From positions 1 through 23,802 of the forward strand of contig JAHFJF010000002.1 in assembly GCA_023245975.1 (NCBI GenBank): DNA of 23,802 nucleotides. The letters are read 5' to 3'. The notes under the pieces are model-generated. The model was given only the letters and a program-made list of their open reading frames with translations. It was not told where the DNA came from and did not search any database. The translations under genes and the position numbers were made by a program. Within the stretch, counting starts at the first letter, position 1. The number at the start of each line of letters is the position of its first letter. This document shows, piece after piece, positions 20,707 to 23,802 of this stretch. The stretch is from an archaeon. Lineage in GTDB: Archaea > Nanobdellota > Nanobdellia > SCGC-AAA011-G17 > GW2011-AR17.

Positions 20707-22301
20707 TTTTTCAATCCAAACTTTTGCATTACCGTCTCAGGCGTCTTGTAATATTCCTGTATAATTTCTGCTACTTCCTTGAATCCAAAAATCTTTCTCC
20801 TATACAACTCCATTAGCAATCTTGTCCGTACTTTGAATTCAGCGAGCAATTGTTCCCATGTCATTCCGGTTCTTTTTATTATTTTTTCGAAAATCTTACT
20901 GTTTGTCTTGAATAGGAATGTATCTGTTGCAGGATTCCATACAAAAGGTGTATTGACTACTGGTGCTCCAGTTTCAGGAACTCTTATTATCTCGTTTATC
21001 TCTTTCAGCCTTCTTGATTCTTTTCCATTAACCATCGCAGGCGTGATGAAAGCTACTGCATCCAAGTTTTCAATTAATGCTGCTGACAGGCTTATTGGCG
21101 GAGTCTGCAATCTTCTGATTACTGTCTGGACAGATTCTGCATGCATCGTTCCGTAGCTTGAGTGTCCAGATGCCATTGCCTGGAATAAAACATAAGCTTC
21201 CTTACCTCTTATTTCCCCGATAATTATGTAATCCGGCCTTTGCCTTAATGATTCTTTCAATAAGTCAAACAGGCTTACTTCACCATGCTTTTCTCCTGTT
21301 ATTGTTGTTGCTCCAACGCCCTGCCTTGATACAGCAGGCAGCCAGTTCTCATGGTACAGGTTAATTTCCCTAGTGTCTTCTATAGATACAACTCTCGCTG
21401 CTGGCGGCATGAAAAATCCTACTGCATTCAGGAAGGATGTTTTACCAGAACCAGTTCCACCAATTATCAGCATGTTTGCCTTATTCTCTACCAGCATCCA
21501 TATGTATGCGAGTATCTCCGGCGAGACAGTCTTGAATTCCATTAATCTTATTGGGGTCCAAGGCTCTTTTGTGAATCTCCTGATGGTAAAAGTAGGCCCC
21601 CTTGAAGTAACATCTTCAGTGTAAGTTGCATTCACCCTGTCTCCGTTTGGCAATGATCCATCAAGCAATGGATTCGCATAGGAAACATATTGGCTGCATT
21701 TCTGTGCTAGTTTTTCAACGAAAGATGTAAGCAGCCTCATTGTAGGGAATAGCACATTAGTCCTGATATTCCTATATTTCCTGTGCACAAGGTAAATAGG
21801 GGTATTGAACCCATTGCATTCTATATCTTCAATTGTGGGGTCCCTCATTAATGGCTCTATTATTCCCATACCGATGAAATCTCTGTAGATATAATACATT
21901 ACTTTGATGAATGTTTCTGTACTTAGCTTCATGGAGAATTCGCTCATTATCACTCTGACATTTTTCTCAAGAAATTCGATTATTTTCTGCTCGCTAGTCA
22001 TGTTGACATAGCTGATGTTTATCAATTCGTTAAGTCCCTCTTCTATTATTTTCAAGGCTTCTTTTTCTTTATCATCAAGCTTAGGCTCTTCTACATCGTA
22101 CATTAGCTCATGGGAAACAGTGTCCCAGTAAACGTGAATTTGCACATAAGGTTCTATTACTGTATATCTCACATCAATCGTAGTAAGCTCTTTTGCTTCG
22201 GGCAGCTTTGGCATTTCTGTAGGGAAAGAAATAGTGAATATTGGCCTATATTCCTCTTCAGGCTTTTTTTGTTCAGATTTGTTACTATTATTATCTGCCA
22301 T
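20703..22301 (-). CDS. Type II/IV secretion-system ATPase (TadA/ArlI/VirB11-like) of a type IV pilus
   Basis: A 532-residue hexameric motor ATPase of the archaeal GspE/TadA/ArlI group. Walker A is GGTGSGKT (281-288), the Asp box lies around VVSIEDTREI (304-313), Walker B is DYIIIGEIRG (357-366) and the His box is HSSYGTMHAES (380-390). The N-terminal 240 residues hold the family N2 domain (IGMGIIEPLMRDPTIEDIEC). It powers pilin assembly from the cytosolic face. A GAGG ribosome site stands eight bases before the ATG, and a TATA box lies upstream, so it heads the operon. There are no archaellum genes (arlH, arlC-arlG) around it, so a pilus or adhesion system is more likely than a swimming archaellum. 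Confidence 0.93.
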   Translation of the reverse strand: MADNNSNKSEQKKPEEEYRPIFTISFPTEMPKLPEAKELTTIDVRYTVIEPYVQIHVYWDTVSHELMYDVEEPKLDDKEKEALKIIEEGLNELINISYVNMTSEQKIIEFLEKNVRVIMSEFSMKLSTETFIKVMYYIYRDFIGMGIIEPLMRDPTIEDIECNGFNTPIYLVHRKYRNIRTNVLFPTMRLLTSFVEKLAQKCSQYVSYANPLLDGSLPNGDRVNATYTEDVTSRGPTFTIRRFTKEPWTPIRLMEFKTVSPEILAYIWMLVENKANMLIIGGTGSGKTSFLNAVGFFMPPAARVVSIEDTREINLYHENWLPAVSRQGVGATTITGEKHGEVSLFDLLKESLRQRPDYIIIGEIRGKEAYVLFQAMASGHSSYGTMHAESVQTVIRRLQTPPISLSAALIENLDAVAFITPAMVNGKESRRLKEINEIIRVPETGAPVVNTPFVWNPATDTFLFKTNSKIFEKIIKRTGMTWEQLLAEFKVRTRLLMELYRRKIFGFKEVAEIIQEYYKTPETVMQKFGLKK

Positions 22302-22356
22302 TATTTTTCCTCTTTTTTAAAGTATTCCAACTATGATTATTTTATGGATTATTGTC

Positions 22357-22366
22357 TTAATATAAG
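22357..22366 (-). promoter_or_regulatory. TATA box of the pilus ATPase operon
   Basis: Minus strand CTTATATTAA, predicting a start of transcription near 22335 and a leader of about 35 bases with the GAGG site. This separates the assembly operon from the two upstream pilin genes. Confidence 0.5.
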
Positions 22367-22398
22367 TTACTGTCAAGAAAAAAGCAGCCGCAATTAAA

Positions 22399-22992
22399 TC
22401 AAAGAGTTAATTTTATTGCTATAACTGGCTTGTTGTCGACAAATGTGCCAGTGTTTTCAATTGTCATGCTGTAAAGCCCCTTGAACGGATTTGCAAATTC
22501 AGATTCCAATTTTATGTCAGAATATGATGAATAATCCAATCCCATCACAAAAAGGTATTCATCTACGATAATTGATTCATTTGAATAGATTCTTATTGAG
22601 CCCTCCCTGAATTCTGGAATGTCGGGCTCTCCATCATTATTTGCATCTAATGTAGGATTTCCATTTGAGTCCCATCTTGGCTCAACCATCTTTGCTGTAG
22701 TTTTTAACACCCAATAAACCCTCTCGCCATCCTCATCAACATAGAAATCACCCGCTTTTATTTCAAAAGGGGATAAGAATCTTCTTGAGCCAGGACCTTC
22801 ACCGACAACTGCCCTTATGTTCTCATCAACAATTGTCATGAGATTCTTTGTCTGGGCAACTGTGTTTTTATCCCTCATCTTTTGTATCAATGGCAATCCT
22901 GCGCTTAGTATTAGCGTTAGTGCAATTACGCCTATTGCTGTATACATAACAACAGAAATCCAGACATCCCCTTTCTTGTCAAGCCTTTTCAT
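22399..22992 (-). CDS. Pilin-like protein with EF-hand-type loop
   Basis: A 197-residue protein with a class III prepilin leader, MKRLDKKG, cut after Gly8, then DVWISVVMYTAIGVIALTLI as the hydrophobic assembly helix. The outer domain contains DANNDGEPDIPE (116-127), which fits the 12-residue EF-hand loop pattern DxNxDGxxDxxE, preceded by a similar DSNGNPTLD stretch. Calcium binding is therefore likely but not proven. It has no cysteines. No ribosome site precedes the ATG; an AT-rich TATA-like stretch (about 23009-23018) overlaps the T-run of the upstream terminator, so the gene may be leaderless or read through from the major pilin gene. Confidence 0.85.
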   Translation of the reverse strand: MKRLDKKGDVWISVVMYTAIGVIALTLILSAGLPLIQKMRDKNTVAQTKNLMTIVDENIRAVVGEGPGSRRFLSPFEIKAGDFYVDEDGERVYWVLKTTAKMVEPRWDSNGNPTLDANNDGEPDIPEFREGSIRIYSNESIIVDEYLFVMGLDYSSYSDIKLESEFANPFKGLYSMTIENTGTFVDNKPVIAIKLTL

Positions 22993-23011
22993 ATTTTAGT
23001 TTAAAAATTAT

Positions 23012-23040
23012 AAAAAAGAAAAAAAGCTAGCCTTGCTAGC
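23012..23040 (-). terminator. Hairpin plus T-run terminator containing the pilin stop codon
   Basis: On the minus strand GCTAGC-AAG-GCTAGC forms a perfect 6-bp stem with a three-base loop, followed directly by T7, C, T6. The first arm contains the TAG stop (23036-23038). It repeats the design seen at the surface-protein gene and fits a single-gene, highly expressed pilin unit. Confidence 0.7.
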
Positions 23041-23569
23041 ATGCACTTAGCACTTCACCTTCGATTGCAGGCGAATAGCTGTCTACTGACTGCGCACAGG
23101 TTACTTCCTTGCCAGCTATCTTGATTACTGGTAATAAAGTAACTTCGGTTATAGAACCTTCCTGACCTGCTAAATCTGGTATATCTGCAGCCGTTGCTAC
23201 AAATGTTTTTAGACCAAACCTTGCAATTTGTGCGGAACCCACACTGCCAGATACTACATTTGTATCGGTTATCTTCAATCTTACGCTGAAATTAACAATA
23301 TCCCTGTTTCCATTGTTTTCTACAATAAACTTTACGCCATCAGCGACACCATCTCCGTCTGCATCGTCTGCACAGGCTGACTTTACGTCAAATTGTACAT
23401 CTTGGGCGCAAGCCAATTGTGTCTCAGTCGTCTCTTCTGTGCCTTTAGCAATTTGTTTCGTGAAGCTAGTGCCCCATGTCAGGATTACTGCGGCCAAGGC
23501 AACAGTAAATCCAATAATAAGAACAGTAGCAATCAATGGGGAAATCCCCTTCTTTAACAAATGTTTCAT
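23036..23569 (-). CDS. Major pilin-like protein (archaeal type IV pilin N-terminal domain)
   Basis: A 177-residue prepilin. The leader MKHLLKKG is cut after Gly8, giving mature ISPLIATVLIIGFTVALAAV, the ISP.I-type helix common in archaeal pilins and archaellins. The outer domain has four cysteines (54, 66, 158, 177), the last being the final residue, which suggests two disulfides. DADGDGVAD (69-77) matches a DxDxDGxxD calcium-loop pattern. A strong ribosome site GGAGGTTGA stands a few bases before the ATG, with a good TATA box and a hairpin terminator, all pointing to a highly expressed stand-alone unit. Hence I call it the main filament subunit, an inference. Confidence 0.88.
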   Translation of the reverse strand: MKHLLKKGISPLIATVLIIGFTVALAAVILTWGTSFTKQIAKGTEETTETQLACAQDVQFDVKSACADDADGDGVADGVKFIVENNGNRDIVNFSVRLKITDTNVVSGSVGSAQIARFGLKTFVATAADIPDLAGQEGSITEVTLLPVIKIAGKEVTCAQSVDSYSPAIEGEVLSAC

Positions 23570-23620
23570 TAAATCAACCTCCTTTTTTAATTAATTATTA
23601 TCACTATAATTTACGGTTAG

Positions 23621-23635
23621 AGTATTATTTAAAGC
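23621..23635 (-). promoter_or_regulatory. TATA box region of the major pilin gene
   Basis: Minus strand GCTTTAAATAATACT with a TTTAAATAA core. The predicted leader of about 35 bases ends in the strong GGAGGTTGA ribosome site (23574-23582). Confidence 0.55.
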
Positions 23636-23663
23636 TTTCTGAGATGGTTTTTCATGGCAAGAC

Positions 23664-23688
23664 TTATAAGCATAAATAAGGCGCCTTA
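23664..23688 (+). promoter_or_regulatory. Promoter and palindrome before the methyltransferase gene
   Basis: A TTATAAGC TATA-like element (23664-23671) is followed by a perfect 12-base palindrome TAAGGCGCCTTA (23677-23688), ending five bases before the ATG. The TATA position predicts a start of transcription near the ATG, so the dyad would sit in the promoter, as at the antitoxin gene. A binding protein is not known. Confidence 0.45.
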
Positions 23689-23693
23689 AAGTT

Positions 23694-23802
23694 ATGGCAC
23701 GCATACTAATAAAAGAAGACAAGGAATTTATCTGGAAATCCGGAGACCTGCACACAAATTTTGGTTTGGTAAAGGAAAAGGATATTCTAGAAAGCAACCC
23801 CA
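23694..23802 (+). CDS. Partial CDS, probable tRNA m1A methyltransferase (TrmI/Trm61-like) N-terminus
   Basis: The first 36 codons are visible, beginning MARILIKEDKEFIWKSGDLH and continuing TNFGLVKEKDIL, open at the right edge. The GDLHTNFG segment resembles the N-terminal GD(L/F)HTxxG signature of archaeal TrmI enzymes, which methylate A57/A58 in the T-loop of tRNA. The AdoMet-binding domain would lie outside the window, so the call is tentative. It is divergent from the major pilin gene with its own promoter. A long minus-strand frame over the same bases is a shadow. Confidence 0.6.
   Translation, partial: MARILIKEDKEFIWKSGDLHTNFGLVKEKDILESNP

Noticed and set aside
22312..22398. Hydrophobic open stretch of about 28 codons on the minus strand between pilin-like and ATPase genes
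   Set aside because: It lacks a usable start codon near its beginning and contains the ATPase promoter, so chance is the simpler explanation.
23538..23549. GGGG-AAAT-CCCC inverted repeat in the start of the major pilin gene
   Set aside because: It falls within conserved signal-peptide codons (KKG-ISP) and is probably a by-product of the coding sequence.
23591..23797. 68-codon minus-strand frame at the right end
   Set aside because: It overlaps the pilin promoter and the methyltransferase start, which together explain the sequence better.
1..23802. CRISPR arrays, tRNA or rRNA genes, insertion sequences, inteins
   Set aside because: I looked for spaced repeats, tRNA-like T-loops, transposase motifs and intein splice signatures and saw none.

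Overview
The window looks archaeal and most resembles a small-genome DPANN lineage (Woesearchaeota/Pacearchaeota-like); this is inference from gene content. The evidence is a stand-alone Kae1, an XPD-type helicase, archaeal pilins with class III signal peptides, an archaeal GTPase/DUF2073/Zn-ribbon cluster, AT-rich intergenic DNA with archaeal TATA boxes, and several apparently leaderless starts. No rRNA, tRNA, CRISPR array, insertion sequence or integrase was seen.

Region 1 (1-5915, minus strand) is one Fe-S assembly operon. It reads: a Cys-rich HTH regulator, sufB, sufD, sufS, sufU, a sufC fused to a SufT/MIP18 (DUF59) domain, then the start of an unidentified gene that leaves the window. 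The genes overlap or nearly touch. A GTTAAC-cata-GTTAAC dyad sits at the predicted transcription start. Region 2 (5916-7415) holds a 2-Cys peroxiredoxin with a coupled hypothetical gene, divergent from a RelB/RelE-like toxin-antitoxin pair. The shared intergenic DNA is full of GAAAT/ATTTC dyads.

Region 3 (7462-8984, plus strand) has kae1 (tRNA t6A synthesis) and an unrecognised 161-residue protein. Region 4 (9126-10412, minus) is a secreted, membrane-anchored surface protein that ends in a hairpin plus T-run terminator overlapping its stop codon. Region 5 (10607-13823, minus) has an HTH-PIN gene pair behind an operator-like palindrome, then an XPD-family helicase. Region 6 (13866-16995, minus) has a 550-residue protein built of two degenerate ThyX-like halves, and the Zn-ribbon, DUF2073 and Era-like GTPase genes.

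Region 7 (17083-23569, minus) is a type IV pilus-like locus: a major pilin-like protein with its own strong promoter, ribosome site and terminator; a second pilin-like protein; then an operon of secretion ATPase, a previously overlooked 56-residue ORF, two TadC/GspF-type membrane proteins and two more single-pass pilin-like proteins, mostly joined by ATGA overlaps. No other archaellum-specific gene is present. The window closes with the divergent start of a probable tRNA m1A methyltransferase gene.

The most notable points are the SufC-SufT fusion under a likely Fe-S-sensing autoregulator, the double-ThyX protein, the hidden small pilus-operon ORF, EF-hand-like loops in two pilins, and palindromes that overlap stop codons at transcription-unit ends.
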